A DNA stretch of 64,000 nucleotides from Bradyrhizobium diazoefficiens. GTDB taxonomy: Bacteria; Pseudomonadota; Alphaproteobacteria; Rhizobiales; Xanthobacteraceae. The DNA is taken from positions 62,001 through 126,000 of the forward strand of contig NZ_JAFCJJ010000003.1 in NCBI RefSeq assembly GCF_018131015.1, read 5' to 3'. Below are positions 8,830 to 17,587 of the stretch, piece by piece (position 1 is the stretch's first letter; each line of letters begins with the position of its first letter). Below the pieces are notes generated by a model that did not search any database, was not told the DNA's origin, and saw nothing but the letters and a program-made list of their open reading frames with translations. The translations under genes were made by a program, and so were the position numbers.

Positions 8830-9831
8830 ATGCGGAAACTCATTTGGGCTGCGGCATCGGTTATGGCCCTGGCGTTCACCGGGCCGGCATCGGCCCAGTC
8901 GCCGATCATCATCAAGTTCAGCCACGTCGTCGCCACCGACACGCCGAAGGGCAAGGCCTCGGAGAAATTCAAGGAGCTCGCCGAGAAGTACACCGGCGGA
9001 AAGGTCAAGATCGAGGTCTACCCGAACTCGACGCTCTACAAGGACAAGGAAGAGCTCGAGGCGCTGCAGCTCGGCAGCGTGCAGATGCTGGCGCCGTCCA
9101 ACTCGAAATTCGGGCCGCTCGGCATCCGCGAGTTCGAGGTGTTCGATCTGCCCTACATCCTTCCCGACCTGAAGACGCTGCGCAAGGTGACGGAGGGCCC
9201 GCTCGGCCTGCGCCTGCTCAAGCTGCTGGACTCCAAGGGCATCACCGGCCTTGCCTACTGGGACAACGGCTTCAAGCAGATGAGTGCGAACAAGAAGCTG
9301 GTGACGCCAGCCGACTACCAGGGCGTCAAGTTCCGCATCCAGTCCTCGCGCGTGCTGCAGGCCCAGTTCAAGACGCTCGGCTCGCTGCCGCAGGTGATGG
9401 CGTTCTCTGAAGTCTACCAGGCGCTCCAGACCGGCGTGGTCGACGGCCAGGAGAACACCTGGTCGAACATCTATACCCAGAAGATGCACGAGGTGCAGAA
9501 GTACATCACCGAGACCAATCACGGCTATATCGGCTACGTCGTGATCGTGAACAAGAAGTTCTGGGACGGCTTGCCGGCCGACATCCGCGACCAGCTTTCC
9601 AGGGCAATGAAGGAAGCGACCGACTACAACAACGCGCAGTCGCAGAAGGAAAACGACGACGCGCTCGCCGAGATCAAGAAGAGCGGCAAGAGCGAGATCA
9701 TCAAGCTGACGGGCGAGCAGGACGAGGCGATGCGCAAGGCGATGGAGCCGGTGTACAAGGACGCCGCAGGCCGCGTCGGCCAGCCCCTGATCGACGAGTT
9801 CCTGAAGGAAGCCAAGAGCACGACGAACTGA
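8830..9831 (+). CDS. TRAP transporter solute-binding protein, DctP family
   Basis: A 333-residue periplasmic binding protein. The signal peptide covers about residues 1-22 with a cleavage site after PASA. The mature part starts IIIKFSHVVATDTPKGKA, the classic DctP opening. KFRIQSSRV near residue 165 carries the conserved arginine that binds the carboxylate of the substrate, and VVDGQENTWSNIYT is also typical. A GGAGGA site precedes the ATG at 8830. No DctQ/DctM membrane genes lie nearby: the gene is alone between two terminators, so it must work with membrane components encoded elsewhere. Substrate is probably a dicarboxylate or another organic acid. Confidence 0.92.
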   Translation: MRKLIWAAASVMALAFTGPASAQSPIIIKFSHVVATDTPKGKASEKFKELAEKYTGGKVKIEVYPNSTLYKDKEELEALQLGSVQMLAPSNSKFGPLGIREFEVFDLPYILPDLKTLRKVTEGPLGLRLLKLLDSKGITGLAYWDNGFKQMSANKKLVTPADYQGVKFRIQSSRVLQAQFKTLGSLPQVMAFSEVYQALQTGVVDGQENTWSNIYTQKMHEVQKYITETNHGYIGYVVIVNKKFWDGLPADIRDQLSRAMKEATDYNNAQSQKENDDALAEIKKSGKSEIIKLTGEQDEAMRKAMEPVYKDAAGRVGQPLIDEFLKEAKSTTN

Positions 9832-9857
9832 TCCGGACCGGCGATGAAAATGAATGA

Positions 9858-9889
9858 GGGCTTCCGTGCGGCGCACGGGAGCCCTTCTT
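9858..9889 (+). terminator. Rho-independent terminator after dctP-like gene
   Basis: GGGCTTCCGTGC (9858-9869) pairs with GCACGGGAGCCC (9873-9884) with one G-U pair, followed by TTCTT. It lies 27 bases after the stop codon. Confidence 0.75.
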
Positions 9890-9913
9890 GTTACGAATGA
9901 TTTCCATGTGCGA

Positions 9914-9929
9914 CTGAACGGGCGTTCAG
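9914..9929. promoter_or_regulatory. Palindrome, possible operator
   Basis: CTGAAC-GGGC-GTTCAG, a perfect 6-bp inverted repeat with a 4-base centre, lies about 105 bases before the Spy-like gene. Its size and symmetry resemble TetR-family operators, but no regulator gene is adjacent. Confidence 0.3.
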
Positions 9930-10031
9930 CGACGTGACATCTCCGTAAGACCGTCCTTCCTGTCCAAGTTGTAAGTTGCAGGCGAGCGCTTCGGCGCTCA
10001 TCCTCGCGGCATCCTTCCAGAGGAGGTTCGG

Positions 10032-10613
10032 ATGAGGAAATTCACCATCGCCGCCATTGCCGTGCTCAGCATCGCCGGCTCGGGCGCGGTCTATGCCCAG
10101 TATCATCACCCGTGGATGGAGCACATGCGCCACATCCGCATGAACCCGGAGGACCGCGCCGCCCTCGTCGACGCGCGGATCGCGGCCGTTCACGCCGGGC
10201 TGAAGCTCAACGCGGACCAGGAGAAGCTGTGGCCGCCGGTGGAGGCTGCCGTGCGCGACTTCGCCAAGCTGCGCATGGATCGCGCCAATGCCCGGATGAA
10301 TGCCGGCCCTGGCGATGTCGACGGGCCCGAGGATCCGGTCGCCCGGCTGCGCCAGCGCGCCGAGGACATGGGCGCAAGCTCCGCCGCCCTGAAGAAGATC
10401 GCCGATGCCGCCGATCCCCTCTACAAGACCCTCGACGACGGCCAGAAGCGCCGCCTCTCCATGCTGACCCGGCACCACGGTCCGTTCGGCGGCGGCGAAG
10501 ACGGCCCGCGGCACCACCGCTTCATGGAGCGGATGGAGCGTGGCATGGACCGCTTCCATGACCGTTTCGACCGCGACGGCGGCCCGGATCGGGACCGCGA
10601 GGGCCGGCTCTGA
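10032..10613 (+). CDS. Spy/CpxP-like periplasmic LTxxQ protein
   Basis: A 193-residue exported protein with a signal peptide (cleavage likely after VYA near residue 23). The mature part is helical and rich in Met, His, Arg and Asp. LKLNADQEKLWPPVEAAV (about 57-74) and LYKTLDDGQKRRL near 135 match the LTxxQ repeats of Spy/CpxP-type periplasmic chaperones, which bind unfolded proteins in envelope or metal stress. The C-terminal tail is strongly charged and His-rich (HHRFMERMERGMDRFHDRF), which could bind metal ions. An AGGAGG ribosome site precedes the start. It is a single gene; chaperone function is inferred from the family. Confidence 0.75.
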   Translation: MRKFTIAAIAVLSIAGSGAVYAQYHHPWMEHMRHIRMNPEDRAALVDARIAAVHAGLKLNADQEKLWPPVEAAVRDFAKLRMDRANARMNAGPGDVDGPEDPVARLRQRAEDMGASSAALKKIADAADPLYKTLDDGQKRRLSMLTRHHGPFGGGEDGPRHHRFMERMERGMDRFHDRFDRDGGPDRDREGRL

Positions 10614-10781
10614 GCCGTCCGGAGTTTTGCGGGGATGCACCTTGGCGGAAGCCGCTGGAATCCAGCGGCTTTTCGCATTCCCGGGGATGTGGACGATCCC
10701 TTGGAAAACCTTCGCCGCATCGCTTGCCAGACCCGGATCGCTTTGCTAAACGACCGGCCTCGCAAGGCATTGACGCCTTTC

Positions 10782-10857
<76 letters not shown>

Positions 10858-11103
10858 TTTATCTCCCCAAGATCAACGACTTATTGGGCGGCGGCAGAAA
10901 TCCTTTGCCGTCAGGCGAAGTTATATAAAGAACGACGACTTCTCTGATCGCGCTCGGCTATCCGATCGCGGACAGCTGTCGTCTACTCCCCACAACAATG
11001 TTGCAGAAAAGCTGTCTGGCAGTTTGCTCTTGAAGCCGCCCAGCTTCGTTAGCCCAAAAAAGGGTGCCTCCAAAACGGAAAGAATGGGCGGGGAGAGGGA
11101 CAG

Positions 11104-11631
11104 ATGCGCCGACTATTTTGTTCTCTGGCAATCCTGGTGTTCTTGGTCGAACTGGCGGCCGCGCAGCCCGCGCTGACCTTCGAGCAATTGCCAAGAGAGG
11201 TTCGCGAGCACGCGGCCGAGGTCAGAAAATCGTGCAAGGACTATGAGCCTTCCTTCAAGGTCCAGAACGACATGCAGGGGATCGACATCCTCTCATTGAA
11301 GGGAGATGGCGCCCGCGATCTCGTCGTCGACAACGAGGGGCTCTGCCGCACGCAATGGGCTGGAGCAAATTGCTCGAACCGTGCCTGTGAAATGAGGATC
11401 TACAAGGAAGTCGCGCGTGGACAATGGCGCAAGGTCTTTGATGAGCGTCTTTATGCGAAATACCTGGTCATCGACTACGAGCGAATGCGTCTTCAGATGA
11501 TCGTTGCCGCGATTCATGCAGGCGATCCAAGATGCAAGCCAAACCCTCGCAAGGATTACACCTCTGGAATGAGCTGCAATCTGCTCGTGACATACACGGA
11601 CAATGGATGGACCTGGCAGAAAGTGCCGTAA
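11104..11631 (+). CDS. Exported protein of unknown function
   Basis: A 175-residue protein with a clear signal peptide (LFCSLAILVFLVELAAAQ, cleavage near residue 21). The mature part has several cysteines (CKDY, LCRTQ, CSNRACEM, RCKPN, MSCNL) that could form disulfides in the periplasm. A stretch resembling integrin-like DxDG repeats (LKGDGARDLVVDNEG) is present near residues 64-78. A GGGAGAGGG ribosome site supports the start. It is a single gene, convergent with eboF with a gap of 45 bases. No family was confidently recognised. Confidence 0.6.
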   Translation: MRRLFCSLAILVFLVELAAAQPALTFEQLPREVREHAAEVRKSCKDYEPSFKVQNDMQGIDILSLKGDGARDLVVDNEGLCRTQWAGANCSNRACEMRIYKEVARGQWRKVFDERLYAKYLVIDYERMRLQMIVAAIHAGDPRCKPNPRKDYTSGMSCNLLVTYTDNGWTWQKVP

Positions 11632-11676
11632 CGGTTGGTCGCGGTCGCCAGAACAGCTCCACGCGAGCCATCCGAA

Positions 11677-13056
11677 CTATCCGAAGATTGTATCAAGCAG
11701 CAATTGCTTGACGTCGGTGGCTGCGATGCGCTCGCGGTCGAGCAACTCGGGCCGGCTTGCGATGACCAGGGGACCATCGGCTTCGCTCTCGGTGAGACGG
11801 CCGTGCGAGCCCCGGACAAGCGAGGCGTCAAGCGGGATGACGTCCATCAGCGCCCTGAATCCCAGCTTGCGGAGCAACAGGCGTTTGCCGATGGCGACTT
11901 TCGGCATCGTGATGGAAGGGTCCAGGAACAATTCCACCGGGTCGTAGCCCGGCTTGCGGTGGATCTCGACCGTGCGCGCAAAATCGGGCGCCCGGCGGTC
12001 ATCCTTCCAGTAGTAATAAGTAAACCAGGAACGGGCGTCGGCCATCGCGACGAGCTCGCCGGAGCGCGCATGGTCTAAGCCGATCGCACCCCGCTCGCTT
12101 CCCCCGAACACATGCTCGACACCTGACAGGCTCGCGACGAGACGTCGCACGTCCGGCAACAATTCAGGCCGCGCGACATAGACGTGAGCGATCTGATGGT
12201 CCGAGATTGCAAATGCCGACGAAGCCATCGGATCGAGCAGCTCGGCGCCGTCTTCCTCGCGGATGGCGAGCAGTCCTGCCTCGCGCAGTGCCCTGTTGAT
12301 ATGGATCGGCCGATCAACCGGCGTGATGCCATACTCGGAGAGTACGACGACGGATCTGCCCAATGCTTGCGCGGCGTCAGCCAGATCGCCAGCCACGGCG
12401 TCGATCTCTGCGAGCGATTGCCGCACTGCGGGGCACGTCTCGTCCGGGCCAAAGCGCTGCAGATCGTAGTCAAGATGGGGAAGATAGGCGAGCGTCAGGG
12501 TTGGATCGTGATCGGTCATCACGATCTTCGTTGCCTCGGCAATCCAGCGCGTCGACGCGATCGTTGTCGCCGGACCCCAGAACTGAAACAGGGGGAATGG
12601 CCCGAGACGCTCGATCAGGCGCTCGCGCAACTGCGCCGGAACGGTGTAGCAGTCCGGCAGCTTGCGGCCGTCGGCCTTGTAGATCGGCCGTGGTGTGGCG
12701 CCGATATCGTGGCTCGATGCCATATTGTACCACCAGAACATGTTGGCACATGTGAATGAGCTGTCGCGCTTCTTGCCGGCCTCCCAGACTTTTTCGCCAT
12801 TCACGAGCCGGTTGGACTGCCGCCAGAGCAACACCTCCATCTGGTCGCGGAACAGCCAGCCGTTTCCGACGATGCCGTGCTGTTCTGGCGCAACGCCCGT
12901 CATGAACGTCGCCTGGACGCTGCAGGTCACGGCCGGCGTCACGGTCTCCAGACGTGCCATCCGTCCCTGCCGTGCCAAGGCGGCCAGACGCGGAGTGAGA
13001 GGACCCAGATGCCGTGGCGTCAATCCGACCACGATCATGGCGAGCACTGGTTTCAA
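11677..13056 (-). CDS. eboF: EboF-like alkaline phosphatase/phosphodiesterase family protein
   Basis: A 459-residue protein of the nucleotide pyrophosphatase/type I phosphodiesterase superfamily, with the nucleophile-region sequence PAVTCSVQATFMTGVAPEQHG near residues 41-60 and HLDYDLQRFGP near 205. The motif that is SDHG in active phosphodiesterases reads LSEYGI here, so two metal ligands differ. The start is TTG at 13056, well placed behind GGGGGAAGACA. It is divergent from eboD, and the gene set around it (eboD, E, C, A, B) identifies it as the ebo-associated phosphatase-like protein. Its natural substrate is unknown; ebo proteins are linked to export of small aromatic precursors. Confidence 0.8.
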   Translation of the reverse strand: MKPVLAMIVVGLTPRHLGPLTPRLAALARQGRMARLETVTPAVTCSVQATFMTGVAPEQHGIVGNGWLFRDQMEVLLWRQSNRLVNGEKVWEAGKKRDSSFTCANMFWWYNMASSHDIGATPRPIYKADGRKLPDCYTVPAQLRERLIERLGPFPLFQFWGPATTIASTRWIAEATKIVMTDHDPTLTLAYLPHLDYDLQRFGPDETCPAVRQSLAEIDAVAGDLADAAQALGRSVVVLSEYGITPVDRPIHINRALREAGLLAIREEDGAELLDPMASSAFAISDHQIAHVYVARPELLPDVRRLVASLSGVEHVFGGSERGAIGLDHARSGELVAMADARSWFTYYYWKDDRRAPDFARTVEIHRKPGYDPVELFLDPSITMPKVAIGKRLLLRKLGFRALMDVIPLDASLVRGSHGRLTESEADGPLVIASRPELLDRERIAATDVKQLLLDTIFG

Positions 13057-13266
13057 TGTCTTCCCCCGAGCCGATCGTGCCCGCTGCGCTTATACAGCTA
13101 GAAGGCGAATTGGCTTGTCAAACTGGCAAGTAAAGTGGCACGCTGTCCAGCAGATTTAGATCATGCATTGCGGTGGATAAAATCGACATGCTGACCGGTG
13201 CGTTTGCGGGACCAGGGCCCGGTTCGGTCAGAGACGACGACGAGCGTGCCTGCGCGGGAGAATGCC

Positions 13267-14451
13267 ATGCTTGATACGCCATCCCAGGCCGTCGGGGATG
13301 TTCGCTTGCAGTCCTTCCGTGTCGCCTACGATTATCCGGTGGTTTTTACTCTGGAGGCATTTTCGCCCGGCAATCGAAGCCTGATTGATGTCCTCGCGCG
13401 GCGCGAGCCCCACAAGCGGCACAGGTGCCTGGTCTTGGTGGATCAAGGAGTTTTGGCTGCAGTTCCCGGCCTCTGCCACGATATCGAGAGCTACGCCGCG
13501 GCGCATGCCGGGCATATGGAGCTGATTGGCGCTCCTGTTCCGATTGCCGGCGGAGAGGCCTGCAAGAATGAGCCTGACACGATCCCGCGGCTGCTCGAAT
13601 TGCTGTCGCGTCGCGCGGTCGATCGGCATTCCTATACGATCGCGATCGGCGGCGGCGCTGTGCTCGATGCCGCCGGCTATGCGTCCGCGATCTTCCACCG
13701 GGGCGTCCGCCATATCCGGTTCCCGACCACCGTACTGGCGCAGAATGACAGCGGTGTCGGAGTCAAGAACGCCGTCAACTATCTGGGTGTGAAGAACCTG
13801 GTCGGTACGTTTGCCCCGCCGTGGGCTGTCATCAACGACAGCTCCTTCCTCGAGGTGCTGCCGCCTCGCGAGAAGCGGGCCGGCATGGCCGAAGCCGTCA
13901 AGGTGGCCTTGATCCGCGACCGTCGCTTCTACGAATGGCTCGAGCGTCACGCGCACGATCTCGCCCGATTTTCGTATCCCCACATGAGCGATCTGATCAG
14001 GGATTGCGCGGCGCTGCACATGCGCCAGATCGGGCAGGGCGGCGACCCGTTCGAGGCGGGGTCGGCGCGGCCGCTCGATTTTGGCCATTGGGCCGCGCAC
14101 AAGCTCGAACAGATCACGCGCAACGGGTTGAACCATGGCGAAGCCGTAGCCATCGGCATCGCTCTCGATACGCGCTATTCCGTGCTTTCGGGCCATCTGG
14201 CCCCCGGCCAGGATGATCGAGTCGCAGCGCTGCTCGAACGGCTGGGCTTCACCCTGTGGCATGACGGGCTCCGGCAATGCGACGCACAGGGCCGGCCGGA
14301 CGTTCTCAAAGGCCTTTCCGAATTCCAGGAGCATCTGGGTGGAGAGTTGACCATCACGTTGCTGGCTGGAATCGGCGAGGGCGTGGAAGTCCACGAGATG
14401 AATGAAGATCTGGTTGCCCGGTCGATTGACTGGTTGGAAGCGCGAAGGTGA
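13267..14451 (+). CDS. eboD: EboD, 3-dehydroquinate synthase-like protein
   Basis: A 394-residue member of the 3-dehydroquinate synthase/sugar-phosphate cyclase superfamily. NAD-binding GGGAVLDAAG starts at residue 128. QNDSGVGVKNAVN (159-171) replaces the usual QVDSSVGGKTGVN. GMAEAVK (206-212), LDFGHWAAHKLE (270-281) and LNHGEAVA (288-294) supply the expected Zn ligands Glu, His and His. The start is ATG 13267 behind GGGAGA; the frame extends 23 codons further without a good ribosome site. First gene of the plus-strand ebo operon. The altered substrate-site residues suggest a cyclase or lyase acting on a different substrate than the shikimate-pathway enzyme. Confidence 0.85.
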   Translation: MLDTPSQAVGDVRLQSFRVAYDYPVVFTLEAFSPGNRSLIDVLARREPHKRHRCLVLVDQGVLAAVPGLCHDIESYAAAHAGHMELIGAPVPIAGGEACKNEPDTIPRLLELLSRRAVDRHSYTIAIGGGAVLDAAGYASAIFHRGVRHIRFPTTVLAQNDSGVGVKNAVNYLGVKNLVGTFAPPWAVINDSSFLEVLPPREKRAGMAEAVKVALIRDRRFYEWLERHAHDLARFSYPHMSDLIRDCAALHMRQIGQGGDPFEAGSARPLDFGHWAAHKLEQITRNGLNHGEAVAIGIALDTRYSVLSGHLAPGQDDRVAALLERLGFTLWHDGLRQCDAQGRPDVLKGLSEFQEHLGGELTITLLAGIGEGVEVHEMNEDLVARSIDWLEARR

Positions 14452-14457
14452 CAGCGG

Positions 14458-15660
14458 ATGAAACTTGAACAACTTCCCGGCGACGTTCATCTGACCTACT
14501 GCACGAATATCCACGCCGGGGAATGTTGGGAAGACATTCGCGCCAGCCTCGACGAACACGTTCCGGCGATCAAGTCGGCCGTTGCTCCGAACCAGTCGAT
14601 GGGATTGGGATTGCGGCTTTCAGGGCAGGCGGCCGCTAGTGCGAGACACCCCGAGGCGATTGCCTCCTTTCGCGAGCAATTGGCAACGCTCGGCGCCTAT
14701 GTCTTCACCATCAACGCGTTTCCGTACGGTCCGTTTCACGGCGCCCGCGTCAAGAAAAACGTCTATCTGCCCGACTGGCGGGACCGCGAGCGCGTTGCCT
14801 TCACGGCCAACAGTGCTGCGGTTCTGGCGGCCGTTCTTCCGGATGGGATGGACGGCAGTATTTCAACCGTCCCCGGTGCATTCAAGCCGAACGGCCGGTC
14901 CGGTGAAGCGATCACCGCCATGACCGCCAATTTGATGATGGCGGTGGCCGATCTCGTCGATGTGGAGCGGAGGACGGGCAAGCGACTCGCGTTGGCTCTC
15001 GAACCGGAGCCGTGCTGCTATTTGGAAACGACGGATGAAACCATTGCCTTCTTCAAGGATCAGCTGTTCACGGCGTACGCGCAGGACACCTTGGTGAAGT
15101 TGACGGGGGCTTCCCGGAAGGAAGCGGAGGTGCTGCTTCGTCGTCATCTCGGCGTCTGTTACGACGTCTGCCACGGCGCAGTCGAATATGAAGATATCGT
15201 TGCGGCGCTGGATCGGTTGCTGGCTGCGGGCATCGAAATGCCGAAGATCCAGCTGTCTGCAGCGATGCGTGTCCCGGACATGAGAGAAGATCTCGTGGGC
15301 GCCGTCATGAAGTTCAACGACGGGGTGTACCTGCATCAATCGATCGTTCGTCGTGACGGCGGTCTGGCCCGCTACGTTGACCTGACGGACGCCGTGGGTG
15401 CCTTCGACGAGGGAGCCGCAGACGGAGAGTGGCGTATTCACTGTCATGTGCCGGTATTTTTGGGCGATCTCGGCGAGATCGGCTCGACGCGTCGCGATCT
15501 GGTCGCGACGCTTGCAGCGCTGCGCCAAAAATCGCGCTCGTCCCATCTCGAGGTCGAAACATATACGTGGGACGTTCTGCCGGAGCAGCTTCGAGGCGGC
15601 TCGAAATCGGTGGCCATCGCCCGCGAGATCGCATTCTGCAAGCGGGAACTCGTCGGATGA
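14458..15660 (+). CDS. eboE: EboE, metabolite traffic TIM-barrel protein
   Basis: A 400-residue protein of the xylose-isomerase/AP-endonuclease-like TIM-barrel group annotated as EboE. Characteristic blocks are LTYCTNIHAGECWEDI near the N-terminus, FTINAFPYGPFHG (about 83-95), ISTVPGAF, LEPEPCCYLETTDE (about 181-194), VCYDVCHGAVEYED and IHCHVPVFLGDLG. Several His, Glu and Asp in these blocks could bind metal. It begins 6 bases after the eboD stop, with a GAAGGTGA ribosome site inside the end of eboD. Its molecular activity is not established. In cyanobacteria the ebo genes are needed for scytonemin precursor to reach the periplasm. Confidence 0.87.
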   Translation: MKLEQLPGDVHLTYCTNIHAGECWEDIRASLDEHVPAIKSAVAPNQSMGLGLRLSGQAAASARHPEAIASFREQLATLGAYVFTINAFPYGPFHGARVKKNVYLPDWRDRERVAFTANSAAVLAAVLPDGMDGSISTVPGAFKPNGRSGEAITAMTANLMMAVADLVDVERRTGKRLALALEPEPCCYLETTDETIAFFKDQLFTAYAQDTLVKLTGASRKEAEVLLRRHLGVCYDVCHGAVEYEDIVAALDRLLAAGIEMPKIQLSAAMRVPDMREDLVGAVMKFNDGVYLHQSIVRRDGGLARYVDLTDAVGAFDEGAADGEWRIHCHVPVFLGDLGEIGSTRRDLVATLAALRQKSRSSHLEVETYTWDVLPEQLRGGSKSVAIAREIAFCKRELVG

Positions 15661-16535
15661 CGCTGGTCGCGTTGCCTACGCCAAGAGCGCTCACCTGGTT
15701 GAAGCTTGGCCGGGTTTCCAATCTGCCGACGGTATGGACCAACGTGATCGCCGGCGCGATCATCGCCAACCCCAATGCGCCCTTCGCTGATCTCGTGACG
15801 ATCGGCCTTTCGATGACGTCCTTCTATGTCGGCGGCATGTACCTGAACGACTATTTCGACCGGGAGATTGACGCGCGCGAGCGTCCCGGCCGGCCAATCC
15901 ACGCCGGCGAAATCGGTGCCCGAACCGTCCTGATCATCGGCGTTGCCCTGCTTGCGCTTGGCGTGGGACTTCTGGCGCCGTTCGGCCGGCTGGCGATGGG
16001 TCTCGGCCTCGTGCTGGCGGCCGCCATCCTGCTTTATGATCTCTGGCACAAGGGAAACGCCGTTGCGCCGGTCATCATGGGGCTCTGCCGCGCCTTGGTC
16101 TATGTCGCCACCGGCGCGGCCATCGGCGGCGATATCCATTCGTCGCTGGTTGCGGGCGCGATCGCACTTGCCGCCCATGTCGTGGGGCTGACCTACGCTG
16201 CAAAACAGGAAAATCTGAATGAAGTCGGGCATCTCTGGCCGCTCGCCATTCTGATCGTTCCAATCCTGATGGCGGTGACCGGACTGGCGAACGGATTGGC
16301 CGTGATCGTTGCCGTCCTGTCGCTGTGCGTGGCCGATATCGTCGCTGTGCGTCTGCTGGCTGCGCGCGCGGTCCCGGGTGCGGTCCCGCGTGCCGTCTCG
16401 ATGCTGATTGCCGCGATCTGCCTGGTCGACGCTGTGGCTGTCGCACTGTATGGCGGCGGCGTAATACTGGTGAGTCTTTGCATCGGCGGTTATGTTCTCA
16501 CTCGCGCTTTCCAGGCGTATGTCCCAGGTACGTGA
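15657..16535 (+). CDS. eboC: EboC, UbiA-type prenyltransferase
   Basis: A 292-residue polytopic membrane protein of the UbiA superfamily, which attaches prenyl groups to aromatic acceptors. The first Asp-rich motif is NDYFDREID (Asn64, Asp65, Asp68, Asp72), and a second region has YDLWHKGN near residue 124. Seven to nine hydrophobic helices are seen. The ATG at 15657 overlaps the eboE stop (ATGA), so translation is coupled. In the ebo cluster it is the only membrane component and so is a candidate for lipid-linking or carrying the metabolite. The prenyl donor and acceptor are unknown. Confidence 0.88.
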   Translation: MTLVALPTPRALTWLKLGRVSNLPTVWTNVIAGAIIANPNAPFADLVTIGLSMTSFYVGGMYLNDYFDREIDARERPGRPIHAGEIGARTVLIIGVALLALGVGLLAPFGRLAMGLGLVLAAAILLYDLWHKGNAVAPVIMGLCRALVYVATGAAIGGDIHSSLVAGAIALAAHVVGLTYAAKQENLNEVGHLWPLAILIVPILMAVTGLANGLAVIVAVLSLCVADIVAVRLLAARAVPGAVPRAVSMLIAAICLVDAVAVALYGGGVILVSLCIGGYVLTRAFQAYVPGT

Positions 16536-17440
16536 TGCAGACGACAACCCTTGGAGCGGCAGCTCTCGAAGCCATTCGCGGCCTGTTTGACGACTGGATT
16601 TCGCGGTCGGTGACCGTTCCTGCGATGGAGTGGTATCGTCGAACGATCGAAGAACTCCGGCACGTTGCGGATGCGACCCAGCTCGCCATGGCGATCGGCA
16701 CCGCACCGCGGCGCCTTGGCCGGTCGGATCTGCTCCTGACCGCCGAGGATCTGGAGCGGGTAAGAACATTGCGGCCGAACTTCGACCCGCAATACCTTAG
16801 CGTCGACCAGTTGGCCCGTATTGCGTTCACGGTCGCGAGCTATCGCGGCGACGACGGCGCCTTTGCAAGCTGGTTCGATAAATTTTGTGCGACGGCGGGG
16901 ATCAACGAGCTGATTGCTCTTTGCCGCGGGTTGCCGGTCTATCCGGCAGCAACGCTGCTGGAGCCCAGAGCCCGGGAAGCGGTTCGTTCAGGAATGAAGC
17001 CGGTCTTCGAGGCCGTTGTCCATTACAGCCCATATCCGGCTGAGTACTTCGCCGAAGATGCCTGGAACCATATGGTCGTCAAGGCGATCTTCATCGGCTC
17101 TTCGCTGTGGCCGATCCAGTCACTCGATCAGCGTCGCAATGCCCATTTGGCCCGCATGCTCGTCGATCTTGCCCTGGAGAGATGGGCCGCCGGGCGGCCT
17201 GTCAGCGCCGAGGTCTGGCGTTGCGTGGCGTCGCATGCCGATGCGGCCGGCGACGCTGCCCTGGTCCGTGCGTTCGAGACGGGAGGCGACAAGGACCAAC
17301 TGGCGGTCGCCCTTGCGTTGCAGCAAGGAGCCGAAGACCGGGTCGACCTGCTGTTCGAGAAGCCGGGATTGCGAGAGAAGGTCAGGCAGCTCCAGTCTCG
17401 ATTGATTTCCGAAAGAATTGGCTGGGAAGCACTCGCGTGA
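16535..17440 (+). CDS. eboA: EboA-domain protein
   Basis: A 301-residue, mostly helical soluble protein. The conserved EboA block is recognised: HYSPYPAEYFAEDAWNHMVV followed by KAIFIGSSLWPIQSLDQR and LARMLVDLALERWAAGRPV, about residues 163-230. It starts at ATG 16535, overlapping the TGA of eboC. No catalytic motif is visible; the helical repeat-like sequence suggests a scaffold or binding role. Assignment rests on this block and on its position between eboC and eboB. Confidence 0.82.
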   Translation: MQTTTLGAAALEAIRGLFDDWISRSVTVPAMEWYRRTIEELRHVADATQLAMAIGTAPRRLGRSDLLLTAEDLERVRTLRPNFDPQYLSVDQLARIAFTVASYRGDDGAFASWFDKFCATAGINELIALCRGLPVYPAATLLEPRAREAVRSGMKPVFEAVVHYSPYPAEYFAEDAWNHMVVKAIFIGSSLWPIQSLDQRRNAHLARMLVDLALERWAAGRPVSAEVWRCVASHADAAGDAALVRAFETGGDKDQLAVALALQQGAEDRVDLLFEKPGLREKVRQLQSRLISERIGWEALA

Positions 17441-17587
17441 ACGGCCGCGGCGGATCCGAGTTGTGCGCCTCCGAATGTACTCTATGATCTCTGGATGCGC
17501 CGCCGGAACGGCGCAACCACATTGTCGCAGGCGGCATTGGGCAGGACGACAGGCTCAGGCCGTCGCTTAGGTGAGGATACCCGGCAA

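Noticed and set aside
10858..11103. Integration scar next to tRNA-Lys
   Set aside because: No duplicated tRNA 3' end or integrase gene is visible, and the gap is short and unremarkable.
13135..13152. Possible sigma-54 promoter TGGCAC...GC before eboD
   Set aside because: The spacing between GG and GC is one base too long and the TTGC element is absent.
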